Shown here: positions 1-8,188 of the stretch, piece after piece | How the letters are laid out: each line of letters starts with the position of its first letter | How positions within the stretch are numbered: the first letter of the stretch is position 1 | NCBI GenBank assembly: GCA_021372695.1 | Contig: JAJFTY010000080.1 | Span: 1-26,355, forward strand | DNA length: 26,355 nt | Source of the DNA: Deltaproteobacteria bacterium | GTDB taxonomy: Bacteria > Desulfobacterota > Syntrophia > Syntrophales > UBA5619 | Direction of reading: 5' to 3' | The notes under the pieces: generated by a model | What the model was told of the DNA's origin: nothing | Databases searched by the model: none | What the model saw: the letters and a program-made list of their open reading frames with translations, nothing else | Position numbers and translations under genes: made by a program

Positions 1-678
1 GAAATTCACCGCCTAAGTCTATCGGACCAGGCCTACGATTACATCAAACGCCTGATCCTGTCCGGGGAGATTCGGGGTGGAGAGCGAATTCCCGAGGAAA
101 AAGTCGCCCAGCGATTCGGCGTCAGCAGGACGCCCATCCGGGAAGCCATCAGCCGCCTGGAAGAATATGGTCTTGTCCAGATCAAGCCCCGTGCCTATGC
201 CGAAGTTGTCGCGCTCGAACCCCATGAGGCCGGCCAGCTTGCCGTGATCCGGGCGCAACTGGAAACCCTTGCGGTCAGCCTCCTCACCGATTGCGGGACC
301 GAGGAGGATTTCCGGGAACTGGATCTCCTGGCAAAGGAATGCAACGACGCGGTTGCCGAAGGCGACATTGCGACCACGTTTGAAAGAGACAGCCAGTTGC
401 ATCTTGAAACCGCCCGACGAACCGGCAACCGTCATCTCTATGAGATCTGTGAAAAACTGGACGCGAAGATCCAACTGCTGCGGCTTGTTCTCAGGATCCC
501 TCGGGGAAAATTGATCGGTTATGTCAAACACCATGACGGAATCATCGCCGCCATGAGAAGCCGCGACAAGGAACTGGCCATCGCCCTGATGAAGCACCAT
601 GTGATGAATCAGCTCAACGACCAGGAAATGGTCGAGAGCGCGGAAGCCGGATGCCTGACGGCGGGAATGAAATCATAG
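1..678 (+). CDS. GntR-family transcriptional regulator, FCD (FadR-like) subfamily, 5'-truncated
   Basis: The reading frame is open from base 1, so the true start lies upstream; 225 residues are visible. The first 65 or so residues form a winged helix-turn-helix, with the recognition-helix pattern VSRTPIREAISRLEEYGLV typical of GntR proteins. The rest is an all-helical FCD ligand-binding domain, with an acidic/His-rich pattern (ERDSQLHLETARRTGN, YVKHHDGIIAAM) that in this family holds a metal and a carboxylate effector. Such proteins usually act as dimeric repressors released by a small organic acid. It lies 40 bases upstream of, and in the same direction as, a sugar-acid type operon, so it is the likely local regulator. 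Family assignment is firm; the effector is unknown. Confidence 0.93.
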   Translation, partial: EIHRLSLSDQAYDYIKRLILSGEIRGGERIPEEKVAQRFGVSRTPIREAISRLEEYGLVQIKPRAYAEVVALEPHEAGQLAVIRAQLETLAVSLLTDCGTEEDFRELDLLAKECNDAVAEGDIATTFERDSQLHLETARRTGNRHLYEICEKLDAKIQLLRLVLRIPRGKLIGYVKHHDGIIAAMRSRDKELAIALMKHHVMNQLNDQEMVESAEAGCLTAGMKS

Positions 679-703
679 CGCTTCGCCGTCGATCGCCGAA
701 GCG
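679..703 (+). promoter_or_regulatory. Hairpin between regulator gene and racemase-like gene
   Basis: A perfect 7-bp inverted repeat, CGCTTCG at 679-685 and CGAAGCG at 697-703, starts directly after the stop codon of the GntR gene. It ends just before the ribosome binding site (AAAAGGAG) of the next gene. No T-run follows, so it is not a classical intrinsic terminator. It could be an operator, an mRNA processing or stability element, or a structure that lowers readthrough. Confidence 0.4.
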
Positions 704-718
704 GCAAAAGGAGCTTGG

Positions 719-1387
719 ATGAAGCTGGTGGGAATGATCCATTCGACACGGCTCGTGATCGAATCGGTCCATAAAGCGATCGCTCTGCGATGTCCGGAGA
801 TCGATTTCTTCCACGTGATGGACGAGGGGATCCTCCGCAAACTGACCGCCGCAGGAAGAATCACACCGGAGATCATTCAATGGCTCGCGGAAATGGTTCT
901 TTCGGCTGAGCGCGCGGGCGCCGATATGGCCGTGGTGAGCTGTTCCTCTCTTTCCCCCTGTGTCAATGCGGTCCAGGAGCAGGTGGACATCCCGGTGATC
1001 AAGATCGATGCCCCTATGATGGAACACGCCCTGACCCATGCGGAACGGATCGGGCTCTTGATGACCAATCCGACGACCGAGGCGCCGTCGAAAGTACTAT
1101 TCCGGGAAGTATCCGACAGGCTGGGCCGGAGCGCGACCCTGATCCCGCGCCTCTGCCCGCAGGCCTTTGCCAAGCTCAATCAGGGTGATGTCCGGGGGCA
1201 TGACATGGAAGTTATCCGGACCGTGGAAGAGCTTCTGAAAGAGGCCGATGTCGTCATGCTCGCGCAGATCTCCATCGCCCGGATCAAGGATCATCTGGAC
1301 GATGCCCTGAAGAGCAGGGTGTTCTCCAGTCTGGATTTTATCGCGCCTGAAATCAGAAGAGTATTGGCTCTTCAACCCAAGGGATGA
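719..1387 (+). CDS. Aspartate/glutamate racemase superfamily protein (arylmalonate decarboxylase/maleate isomerase-like)
   Basis: This 222-residue protein has the start (KLVGMIHSTRLVIESV) and spacing of the Asp/Glu/hydantoin racemase superfamily. Those enzymes move a proton at a carbon next to a carboxylate using one or two cysteines. The first catalytic cysteine is present (C75 in VVSCSSLSPC). At the second expected position, around residue 184, the sequence reads LAQIS, so a classical two-cysteine racemase reaction is doubtful; a one-base isomerase, epimerase or decarboxylase is more likely. The ATG follows AAAAGGAGC with good spacing. The FGGY kinase starts only 6 bases after the stop, so the two are almost certainly co-transcribed. 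By context it may interconvert stereoisomers of the hydroxy acid used by the kinase and PdxA2. The substrate is unknown. Confidence 0.8.
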   Translation: MKLVGMIHSTRLVIESVHKAIALRCPEIDFFHVMDEGILRKLTAAGRITPEIIQWLAEMVLSAERAGADMAVVSCSSLSPCVNAVQEQVDIPVIKIDAPMMEHALTHAERIGLLMTNPTTEAPSKVLFREVSDRLGRSATLIPRLCPQAFAKLNQGDVRGHDMEVIRTVEELLKEADVVMLAQISIARIKDHLDDALKSRVFSSLDFIAPEIRRVLALQPKG

Positions 1388-1393
1388 CGGTTC

Positions 1394-2953
1394 ATGGCAC
1401 AGGGTCCATATCTGCTGGGCATTGATATCGGAGGTACGGGCTCCAAGGCCGGTGTCTTCACCATCGGCGGCAAGCTGATCGGAACCGGCTACGGCGAGTA
1501 CCGGATGATCAGCACCGTGCCCGGGCAGGCGGAACACGACGCCGAGGCTTGGTGGGAGGCCACGGTCCAGGCGGTGCGGGATGCCATTCGGGATGTGCCT
1601 GCCGACGAGATTCTGGCGGTCGGAATCGGCTGCACCAATGGGCTGGTCGCGGTCGACCGTCGGGGCAAACCCCTGCGGCCGGCGATCATGCTCTGGGATC
1701 AGCGCGCCCTGCCGGAAGTCGACCGGATCAGGCAAGTGCTGGACGCGGACACGGTTTTCCAGATCACCGGAAATCCGGTGGCCCCCGGCGCCTATTCGTT
1801 GCCGACGATTCTCTGGCTGAAGCACCATGAACCGGAAACCTTCAAAGCGGCCCATAAGCTCATGGTCCCCGGCGGATACCTGGTGGCGCGCTTCACCGGG
1901 GAATTCACCATCGACCATTCGCGGGCCTCGACGACCCTGCTGTTCGACATCCGGGAGAAGAGATGGCACCAGCCTTTCCTGGCGGCGCTCGACATCCCCG
2001 CAGAAAAGCTCCCCAGGCCGGAGCCTTCCGATGCGGTGGTCGGAGGGGTGACCGCAGAAGCGGCGCTTCTGACCGGATTGAAAGAGGGGACCCCGGTGAT
2101 TGCGGGCTGCATGGACACCATCGGTGCGTCGATCGGGTCTGGAGTCCTCAAGCAGGGGGAGTGCTTCATCATCATGGGGACTGCGGCCCGGGTTTCGGGC
2201 ACCCTGGGGAAGGACTGCTTCGACAGCCGTTTCATGAACTGCACCCATGTCCTTCCCAAACGGTGGCTCTACATCGGGGCCATCAACGGGGTGGGCTCTT
2301 CGCTGCGGTGGGTTCGCGACACCTTCTGCCAGATGGAGCAGGGGGTCGCCGGCTTTACCGGAGGGGATGTCTACGATCTGATCACCGCCCAGGCGGCCCA
2401 GGCGCCTCCCGGAAGCAAGGGGCTCTTGTTCCTGCCCTATATTTCCGGTGAGCGGACCCCCATCTGGAACCCTTACGCGCGCGGCGTGTTCTTCGGCGTC
2501 ACCCTGGGACACAACCGCAACGATTTTTTCCGGTCGGTTCTGGAAGGGGCCTCCTTTGCCATCCGGCACGTCATTGAACTTCTTGAAACCGACGATGGCG
2601 TCGACATAGAGGAGCTGCGGATCGGCGGCGCCGCTGCGGCAAGCGAAGTCTGGAACCAGATCATCGCCGACATTCTGGGAAAAAGAGTGGTCAGCCTGAC
2701 CCAGAGCCACACGGAAGTGCTGGGTGCGGCCATCCTGGCCGGCGTCAGCCAGGGTATATATCCCGATCTCCCGTCGGCCATCGAAAAGATCGTGGTTCCC
2801 GGAAGGGAATTCGTGCCGAACGGCGAGGCCCATGAAGCCTACAACCGGTTGTACCCGATGTTCAAGAAACTCTACACTGAGGTACAGCACCATTTCGAGG
2901 AACTGGCCAGGATGGATCTTCCCCAGGTCTGGGTCACACAGGGAAAAGGATGA
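1394..2953 (+). CDS. FGGY-family carbohydrate kinase (xylulokinase-like)
   Basis: The 519-residue length is typical for the family. Residues 1-250 show the actin-like FGGY N-terminal fold with the phosphate loop GIDIGGTGSKAGVF, and D241 in AGCMDTIGAS is the likely catalytic base. The C-terminal half holds the family signature GERTPIWNPYARGVFFG and the adenosine-binding RIGGAAAASEVWNQIIADI region. Such cytoplasmic enzymes phosphorylate a terminal hydroxyl of a sugar, sugar alcohol or sugar acid with ATP. Neighbouring PdxA2 proteins act on 4-phosphorylated four-carbon sugar acids, so this kinase may make that substrate, replacing the DUF1537-type kinase usual in such loci. The exact sugar cannot be read from the sequence. 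Confidence 0.9.
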   Translation: MAQGPYLLGIDIGGTGSKAGVFTIGGKLIGTGYGEYRMISTVPGQAEHDAEAWWEATVQAVRDAIRDVPADEILAVGIGCTNGLVAVDRRGKPLRPAIMLWDQRALPEVDRIRQVLDADTVFQITGNPVAPGAYSLPTILWLKHHEPETFKAAHKLMVPGGYLVARFTGEFTIDHSRASTTLLFDIREKRWHQPFLAALDIPAEKLPRPEPSDAVVGGVTAEAALLTGLKEGTPVIAGCMDTIGASIGSGVLKQGECFIIMGTAARVSGTLGKDCFDSRFMNCTHVLPKRWLYIGAINGVGSSLRWVRDTFCQMEQGVAGFTGGDVYDLITAQAAQAPPGSKGLLFLPYISGERTPIWNPYARGVFFGVTLGHNRNDFFRSVLEGASFAIRHVIELLETDDGVDIEELRIGGAAAASEVWNQIIADILGKRVVSLTQSHTEVLGAAILAGVSQGIYPDLPSAIEKIVVPGREFVPNGEAHEAYNRLYPMFKKLYTEVQHHFEELARMDLPQVWVTQGKG

Positions 2954-3002
2954 TCCGGGGATGATTCGAATAGCTCGTTACAACTTTTGAGAGGAGAACA
3001 TC

Positions 3003-4004
3003 ATGACAAAACCGACTATTGGAGTGCTGCTGGGGGATCCGACGGGCGTCGGCCCAGAAATTACGGCCAAACTGCTGGCCCGCAAAGAGTTGCATCGGCT
3101 GGCGAATATTCTGATCATCGGTGATCAGCGGATTTTCGAAATGGGGCAACAGGTGGCGAAGGTGTCCTTGCCCTTTCCCGTCGTCAAGAAGATCGAAGAT
3201 GCCTCCTTCGGGAGCGGCGTGCCCGTGGTGCTCGATTTCCCCACCATCGCGCCGGAAGAGGTGACCTACAAGAAGGTAAACGCCAAAGCCGGGAAATCGG
3301 TGTACGAGACGCTGCTGCTCTCGATCGACCTCTCCCTGAAGCAAAAAATCGACGGCTTTCTTTTCGCACCGTTCCATAAAGTCGCGATGGTCCAGGGGGG
3401 GTGCCCGTTTCATTCGGAATTCGAGCTGCTCAAGGATCGCTTCCAGCGGCCGAATGTGTACGGAGAAATCAACATTTTGGACAACCTGTGGACGACCCGC
3501 GTCACCTCGCACATCGCGCTGAAAGAGGTCGCCGCCTTGATCACCGAAGAGAGGGTATTGACGACCATCGGCGTCCTGAATGGGGAACTGAAAACCTTTG
3601 GTCTCGAGAAGCCGCATCTGGCCGTATCCGCGCTGAATCCGCACGGCGGCGAGGAGGGAATGTTCGGAACCGAGGAGATGACCGAAATCGGCCCGGCCAT
3701 CAAAAGGGCCCGGGCGGACGGCATCGATGTGGAGGGCCCCTTCCCGGCGGATACGATCTTCCGCAGGGTGGAAAAGGACAAATTCGACGGCATCATCAAC
3801 ATGTTTCACGACCAGGGGCAGGTAGCCACCAAGCTGCTGGGGTTCGAGCGGGGGGTCACGCTGCACGGCGGGATGCCGGTGCCGATCACGACCCCGGCTC
3901 ACGGAACCGCATTCGGCCGGGCCGGAGAGAATCGTGCAGACTCCACGGCGATTATCAGGGCTTTCGAGATTGTCTGCCAACTGGCCGCCAATAAGAAGAA
4001 GTAA
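3003..4004 (+). CDS. pdxA2: PdxA2-type 4-phospho-hydroxyacid dehydrogenase (4-hydroxythreonine-4-phosphate dehydrogenase family)
   Basis: The 333-residue protein begins GVLLGDPTGVGPEIT, the PdxA opening motif. The three metal-binding histidines of the family are present: H170 (TSHIALKEV), H214 (ALNPHGGEEG) and H269 (MFHDQGQVATK). The C-terminal block GVTLHGGMPVPITTPAHG looks more like PdxA2 than vitamin-B6 PdxA. Known PdxA2 enzymes oxidise a 4-phosphorylated tetronate with NAD; the product decarboxylates to dihydroxyacetone phosphate. The ATG has a strong GAGGAG site 8 bases upstream. It follows the FGGY kinase by 49 bases in the same direction, fitting kinase-then-dehydrogenase chemistry. 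A role in pyridoxal phosphate synthesis is less likely in this context but not excluded. Confidence 0.88.
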   Translation: MTKPTIGVLLGDPTGVGPEITAKLLARKELHRLANILIIGDQRIFEMGQQVAKVSLPFPVVKKIEDASFGSGVPVVLDFPTIAPEEVTYKKVNAKAGKSVYETLLLSIDLSLKQKIDGFLFAPFHKVAMVQGGCPFHSEFELLKDRFQRPNVYGEINILDNLWTTRVTSHIALKEVAALITEERVLTTIGVLNGELKTFGLEKPHLAVSALNPHGGEEGMFGTEEMTEIGPAIKRARADGIDVEGPFPADTIFRRVEKDKFDGIINMFHDQGQVATKLLGFERGVTLHGGMPVPITTPAHGTAFGRAGENRADSTAIIRAFEIVCQLAANKKK

Positions 4005-4070
4005 CGTCCGACGGACGGGGGCCGGCGCCGGTCATGACGAGGTGCCGGGATTGTGTCCCTGTATGACTGC

Positions 4071-4097
4071 GTGGCGGTGCACTCGTTGCACCGCCAC
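4071..4097 (+). promoter_or_regulatory. Strong perfect hairpin upstream of the VOC gene
   Basis: GTGGCGGTGCA (4071-4081) and TGCACCGCCAC (4087-4097) form an 11-bp perfect stem around the loop CTCGT. The stem ends 4 bases before the GGAGG ribosome binding site of the VOC gene. There is no U-tract. It may be a processing or attenuation structure that sets the VOC gene apart from the upstream operon, or a protein-binding palindrome. Confidence 0.55.
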
Positions 4098-4114
4098 GAT
4101 CGGAGGAAAAGAGC

Positions 4115-4579
4115 GTGTCTGGTTACACCCTGAAGCGAATATTTCATACGGGGTTCTGCGTGGCCGATCTGGATTGGACCATCGGTTTCTTTCAGCAGGT
4201 GCTGGGGTTCAGGCTGATCGACAAGGCGCCGCGAGACCCCGGGAATCAGTCGTTCATCACCGGCGTTCCAGGCGCGCAGGTGATGATCGCCTACATGGAC
4301 GGCGCGGGGCATTCGCTGGAGCTGCAGGAATACAGCGGGCCCGCGGACCGGCGGGAATACCGGCCGCGCATGGTGGACATGGGCCATTTTCATCTCTCCT
4401 ATGTGGTCGATGACGTGGACGCGGTGGTCGCCGCGTGCAAAAAATACGATCCTCGCATCCGTACCCTGTCGCCCTCTCCGCTGGTGGTGGACCAGGGGCC
4501 GAACAAGGGTAACAAAATTCAATTTGTCGTCCTGCCCGACGGCGTTCATGTCGAGTTCACGACGAGGATCAACGGATAG
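4115..4579 (+). CDS. VOC-superfamily protein (glyoxalase/bleomycin-resistance/dioxygenase fold)
   Basis: This 154-residue protein starts at a GTG preceded by CGGAGGAAAA at good spacing. It has two beta-alpha-beta-beta-beta modules. Candidate metal ligands sit where the VOC fold needs them: H11 (KRIFHTGFCV), E69 (HSLELQEY), H93 (HFHLSYVVDD) and E147 (GVHVEFTT). The family includes lactoylglutathione lyases, methylmalonyl-CoA epimerases and ring-cleaving dioxygenases. Being last in a sugar-acid operon, it might act as an epimerase or isomerase, or detoxify a reactive dicarbonyl intermediate. The sequence alone does not decide between these. A perfect hairpin lies directly upstream. Confidence 0.8.
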   Translation: MSGYTLKRIFHTGFCVADLDWTIGFFQQVLGFRLIDKAPRDPGNQSFITGVPGAQVMIAYMDGAGHSLELQEYSGPADRREYRPRMVDMGHFHLSYVVDDVDAVVAACKKYDPRIRTLSPSPLVVDQGPNKGNKIQFVVLPDGVHVEFTTRING

Positions 4580-4658
4580 CTTACAAAGGTGTTCCGGGCA
4601 ACGCGCCAAGCGGCCATTGCAAGCGAATGCCTACCAATAGCCCCCCATCCCGCTCTTG

Positions 4659-4687
4659 TTGATTTTCGGTCGACGCACCTGTATGTT
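4659..4687 (+). promoter_or_regulatory. Candidate sigma-70 promoter for the receiver-PAS-GAF gene
   Basis: TTGATT at 4659-4664 and TATGTT at 4682-4687 are separated by 17 bases, in the 163-base gap before the response-regulator gene. Each box matches four or five of six consensus bases. No other evidence supports it. Confidence 0.33.
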
Positions 4688-4742
4688 CGCGTGAAATTCA
4701 AAGGACTCGGCTGCCGATGGCAGGAATCCCAGGAGATGGCGC

Positions 4743-6203
4743 TTGCCGGAATCGCTTCGGATCCTCATTCTGGAAGACAATCCGATCGATGCCGAATTGA
4801 TTCAATTCGAGCTCGAAGAATCGGGGCTGGCTTTCCGCTCGCGGGTGGTGAAGACGGAGAAGGAGTTCATCCGGGCAATCGAGGCTGATTGCCCGGACCT
4901 CATCCTCTCCGACTACGACCTCCCCGCGTACAACGGGGCCTTGGCGCTTGCCGAGGCGAACAGAAGATGCCCGGATGTTCCGTTCATCCTCGTGACCGGC
5001 GCCGTCAGCGAGGAGCGCGCCATCGAAATCCTGACCCAGGGCGCGCAGGATTATGTCCTGAAGCGGCTGCTCGAACAGAGGCTTGTGCCCGCCATCCGGA
5101 GAGCGCTCAAGGAAAGTGAGGAGCGCCGGGCGCGAAAAAAGGCGGAGGAAGAGCTTCGCGAGGCCCATCGGACGCTGGAGGAAAAGGTGGAGGAGAGGAC
5201 GGCGGAGCTCCAGGCCGAGATCGCGGTCCGCAAGAAGACGGAAGAGGCGCTTCTCGAGAGCGAGGAGAGGCTGAACAACCTGTATCAAATGAGTCCCATC
5301 CCGACCTTTACCTGGCAGAAAAGGGGAGATGATTTCATTCTCGCCGATTTCAACCGGGCCGCTATCATGCTCACCAATCACAACGCCTTTCGGTTTCTGG
5401 GAAGGAGAGCCTCCGATCTCTACAGGGGCAGGCCGCAGGTGATCGATGACATGAATGTTTGTTTCAACGGGCAATCCGTCGTGATCCGGGAGATGGTCTC
5501 CATGGATTTTGCGGAGGGCAGGTTCCTGAAAGTCCATTATGGTTTCATCCCCCCGGATTCGATCCTCGTCCAGGCGGAGGATGTCACCGAGCGCAAGGAG
5601 GCGGAACGCCGCCAGACCCTCGTGGCCGAGATCCTGGGCATCATCAGCGACTCGCACCCCTTTGCCGATACGATCGACCGAATTCTGACCGCGATCAAGA
5701 AGGAAACGCGGTTCGACGCCGTGGGCATCCGGCTGCGAAGCGGCGACGACTATCCTTATTTTGTGCAGTACGGCTTTTCTTCGGATTTTCTCCTTGCGGA
5801 AAACAGCCTGACCGTTCGCGCCGACGATGGGGGGCTCTGCAAGGATGAGAACGGCAACGTCAGCCTGGAATGCACCTGCGGTCTGGTGATTTCCGGGCAG
5901 GCCGATCCCGCAATTCCTCTGCTCACTCAGGGTGGAAGCTTCTGGACGAACGACACCCTTCCGCTGCTGGATCTGACGGCCGATCAGGAGCCCAGGTTGA
6001 ATCCGCGGAACCGCTGCATCCACGAGGGCTTCCGTTCGGTGGCCCTCATTCCGATCCGTGCCAGCCGGCAGATCGTCGGCCTTCTGCAACTGAACGACCG
6101 GGACAAGGACTGCTTCACCCCCGACATGATCCGCTTCTTCGAGGGGCTCGGTTCGAGCATCGGCATTGCACTGAGCCATCGTGAGGTTGCGCAGGCCGTT
6201 TAG
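4743..6203 (+). CDS. Response regulator with REC, coiled-coil, PAS and GAF domains
   Basis: The 486-residue protein starts at TTG, seven bases after AGGAG. Residues 4-125 form a receiver domain with the acidic pair E11/D12, phosphoacceptor D57 (LILSDYDLP), T85 and K107 (DYVLK). A charged coiled coil follows (about 125-175), then a PAS domain (about 178-285, ending in the typical VQAEDVTERKEAE) and a GAF domain (about 300-480) containing several cysteines (CKDE, ECTCG, RCIHEG). No histidine kinase, GGDEF, EAL or DNA-binding domain follows; the frame stops after the GAF helix. It probably passes a signal by protein contact, or it has lost its output domain. It appears to be transcribed alone. 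Confidence 0.88.
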   Translation: MPESLRILILEDNPIDAELIQFELEESGLAFRSRVVKTEKEFIRAIEADCPDLILSDYDLPAYNGALALAEANRRCPDVPFILVTGAVSEERAIEILTQGAQDYVLKRLLEQRLVPAIRRALKESEERRARKKAEEELREAHRTLEEKVEERTAELQAEIAVRKKTEEALLESEERLNNLYQMSPIPTFTWQKRGDDFILADFNRAAIMLTNHNAFRFLGRRASDLYRGRPQVIDDMNVCFNGQSVVIREMVSMDFAEGRFLKVHYGFIPPDSILVQAEDVTERKEAERRQTLVAEILGIISDSHPFADTIDRILTAIKKETRFDAVGIRLRSGDDYPYFVQYGFSSDFLLAENSLTVRADDGGLCKDENGNVSLECTCGLVISGQADPAIPLLTQGGSFWTNDTLPLLDLTADQEPRLNPRNRCIHEGFRSVALIPIRASRQIVGLLQLNDRDKDCFTPDMIRFFEGLGSSIGIALSHREVAQAV

Positions 6204-6332
6204 GCGCGGGCCGCCACATCACCCTTCATCCCCCGGGAATATGACCTTCAAATAGGTAAAATCGCATCTACTGTTCGGAGCCGAGCGGTGCTATATATGG
6301 GCACATCGGATATCCAACAGAGGAGGCCGCTT

Positions 6333-7262
6333 ATGTCCGAATCCATTTCTCGCCGGTCGTTCATCAAGGGGAGCACCGTTCTGGGCGCATCGATCCTGGG
6401 CGGCAGTCTTGCCGGATGGATGCAGAATCTTGCGTTTGCCGAAGGCGGCGTCGACCTCGCGGCCGTGAAGGGTGCGGACTATTTCAAGAACACGATCAAA
6501 GCCGTGGAGATCCTCGGCGGGATGGGCAAGTTCGTGTCGGAGCAAGCGAGGGTGGGCCTGCTGATCAATTCTCCCTGGGATCATCCCGGCACGTACGTGA
6601 ACCCGGCCATCGTTCTGGCAGTGATCCAGATGTGCAGGGACGCCGGAGCGAAGGAGATCGGGGTCTTCAAGAGTCTCGGCGACTCCTACTGGCGGCGCAG
6701 CGCGCTCTCCGCAAAATTCCGCGACGAGGTGAAGAGCATCCGATCCTGGGAGGGCAACTACACGGAAGTGTCCGTTCCGCGCGGCCGGTCGCTGAAGAAA
6801 ACCGAGATTGCGAAAGGATTGTTGGATTGCGACGTGTTCATCAACATCCCGATCGCGAAGGACCATGACGGAATCCATTTCACGGGCAGCGCGAAGAACA
6901 TGATGGGTGCCATCTCTTCCAGCGCTTGTCGGTTCTTTCACTTCGGGAATGGGGCGGGCGGCTACTACGACGACGTCGGGTTTCTCTCGCAATGCATCGC
7001 CGATCTGAATCTGGTGAGAAAGCCGGATCTGTGCGTCGTCGACGGGACGGAGCTTGCCACGACGAACGGTCCGTCCGGGCCGGGGAAACTGATCAAGCCG
7101 CAGAAGGTATTCGCCGGCGTGGATCGGGTTGCGGTGGATGTTTACGGCGCCAATCTGCTGGGCGTCAAAGGTGAAGAGATCCGGACGACCCGGATGGCGC
7201 ACGAACACGGACTGGGAGAGATCCGCCTGGCGCGGCTCCGGATTCACGAGGCGACGCTGTGA
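6333..7262 (+). CDS. Tat-exported DUF362-family protein
   Basis: The start at 6333 is chosen because GAGGAGG lies 8 bases upstream and the protein then begins with a twin-arginine signal (SRRSFIKGSTVLGASILGG, cleavage near AFA). An upstream in-frame ATG at 6288 lacks these. The 309-residue product has the DUF362 core, with VGLLINSPWDHPG, FINIPIAKDHDG, TGSAKNMMGAIS and a C-terminal VDGTELATTNGPSGPG segment. No ferredoxin CxxCxxC cluster is present, unlike some DUF362 proteins. Tat export implies folding, perhaps with a cofactor, before transport to the periplasm. Its last base pairs overlap the start of the next gene, so the two are translationally coupled. The biochemical role of DUF362 is not established. 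Confidence 0.85.
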   Translation: MSESISRRSFIKGSTVLGASILGGSLAGWMQNLAFAEGGVDLAAVKGADYFKNTIKAVEILGGMGKFVSEQARVGLLINSPWDHPGTYVNPAIVLAVIQMCRDAGAKEIGVFKSLGDSYWRRSALSAKFRDEVKSIRSWEGNYTEVSVPRGRSLKKTEIAKGLLDCDVFINIPIAKDHDGIHFTGSAKNMMGAISSSACRFFHFGNGAGGYYDDVGFLSQCIADLNLVRKPDLCVVDGTELATTNGPSGPGKLIKPQKVFAGVDRVAVDVYGANLLGVKGEEIRTTRMAHEHGLGEIRLARLRIHEATL

Positions 7263-8182
7263 GAGACGTGCTCATGCGGGGAATCGGCATCGGTATGATC
7301 CTGCTCCTGATCCCGGCAGGCGCCGCGGCACAGCAGGGGCCCGGGGATCTCACCGGTTATCTGCCCGCAAGCGGTGAGGTTGCCGTCTGGAAGCTCGGCG
7401 ACGCGCCGAAGAACTATCGGGGCGATGAGCTCTTCGCCATGATCGACGGCGGGGCCGACATCTACCGCGAGTACGGATTCCGGCAAGTGGTCAGCGCAGA
7501 GTACGAAGGGGCTCGCGAGAAATCGATCAAGGTGGAAATCTACGAAATGGAAAGCCCCGCTGCGGCGTACGGCATCTACACCTTCAAGGCCGGCGTCGGC
7601 GGCAAAGCGTTGGCGATCGGCCAGGAGGCGCTCTGGGAAGATTACTACCTCAACTTCTGGAAAGGAAACCTGCTGGTCACGGTGATCGGTCCGGACCCGG
7701 AGGAGGAGACCGTCCGGGGAGCTGTCGCGCTGGCCAAAGCCGTGGCCGCACGCATCGCCCAGACCGGTGAGCGGCCCGAGCTGGCGCGTCTGCTGCTTCG
7801 CGAGCCGCTCGCGTTTTCCCATCCAAAGTATGTTCGCGGACCCCTTGGCGTGGCGAACAGCTCTATTTTCGAGCGGGAAAATATCTTCCGCGTCCGCGAG
7901 GGCATGATCGGCGCCGTCGGCGATTGTCAGGCTTTCGTGTTTCGTTATTCGGACGAACGCGAGAGCACCGGGGCATACGATCACGCAACCACCCGTCTCG
8001 GCGTCAGCCCCAATTTCGCGAGTGGTGGCGTGCAGGGACAACGGTACTCGGCGGTCGGCCGCGGGAACGAGCTCGTGGTGATCCAGCGAACGGGGCGCCA
8101 CATCGCCGTCGTGATCGGGCAGAATCGGGACGAGGTCAAATCGACGGTGGAACGGTTGGTCGAGAAGTTGAAGAAAGTATAG
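7259..8182 (+). CDS. Secreted DUF6599-like protein
   Basis: The GTG start overlaps the TGA of the DUF362 gene (GTGA); an alternative ATG lies five codons later at 7274. The product is about 307 residues with a Sec signal peptide (LMRGIGIGMILLLIPAGAAAQ). Its body has the pattern FAMIDGGADIYREYGF, then IEIYEM-like strands and AAAYGIYTF. This resembles a conserved periplasmic family often placed next to DUF362 genes in deltaproteobacteria. Two repeated halves are suggested by two blocks ending in a lysine- or arginine-rich helix. Function unknown; the overlap suggests it is made in a fixed ratio with the Tat-exported partner. Confidence 0.72.
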   Translation: MRDVLMRGIGIGMILLLIPAGAAAQQGPGDLTGYLPASGEVAVWKLGDAPKNYRGDELFAMIDGGADIYREYGFRQVVSAEYEGAREKSIKVEIYEMESPAAAYGIYTFKAGVGGKALAIGQEALWEDYYLNFWKGNLLVTVIGPDPEEETVRGAVALAKAVAARIAQTGERPELARLLLREPLAFSHPKYVRGPLGVANSSIFERENIFRVREGMIGAVGDCQAFVFRYSDERESTGAYDHATTRLGVSPNFASGGVQGQRYSAVGRGNELVVIQRTGRHIAVVIGQNRDEVKSTVERLVEKLKKV

Positions 8183-8188
8183 CGCGCC

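Noticed and set aside
1097..2893. Long minus-strand open frame (598 codons) opposite the FGGY kinase
   Set aside because: The plus strand has a clear FGGY kinase with family motifs; the minus frame has no recognisable domain and reflects the high-GC codon pattern.
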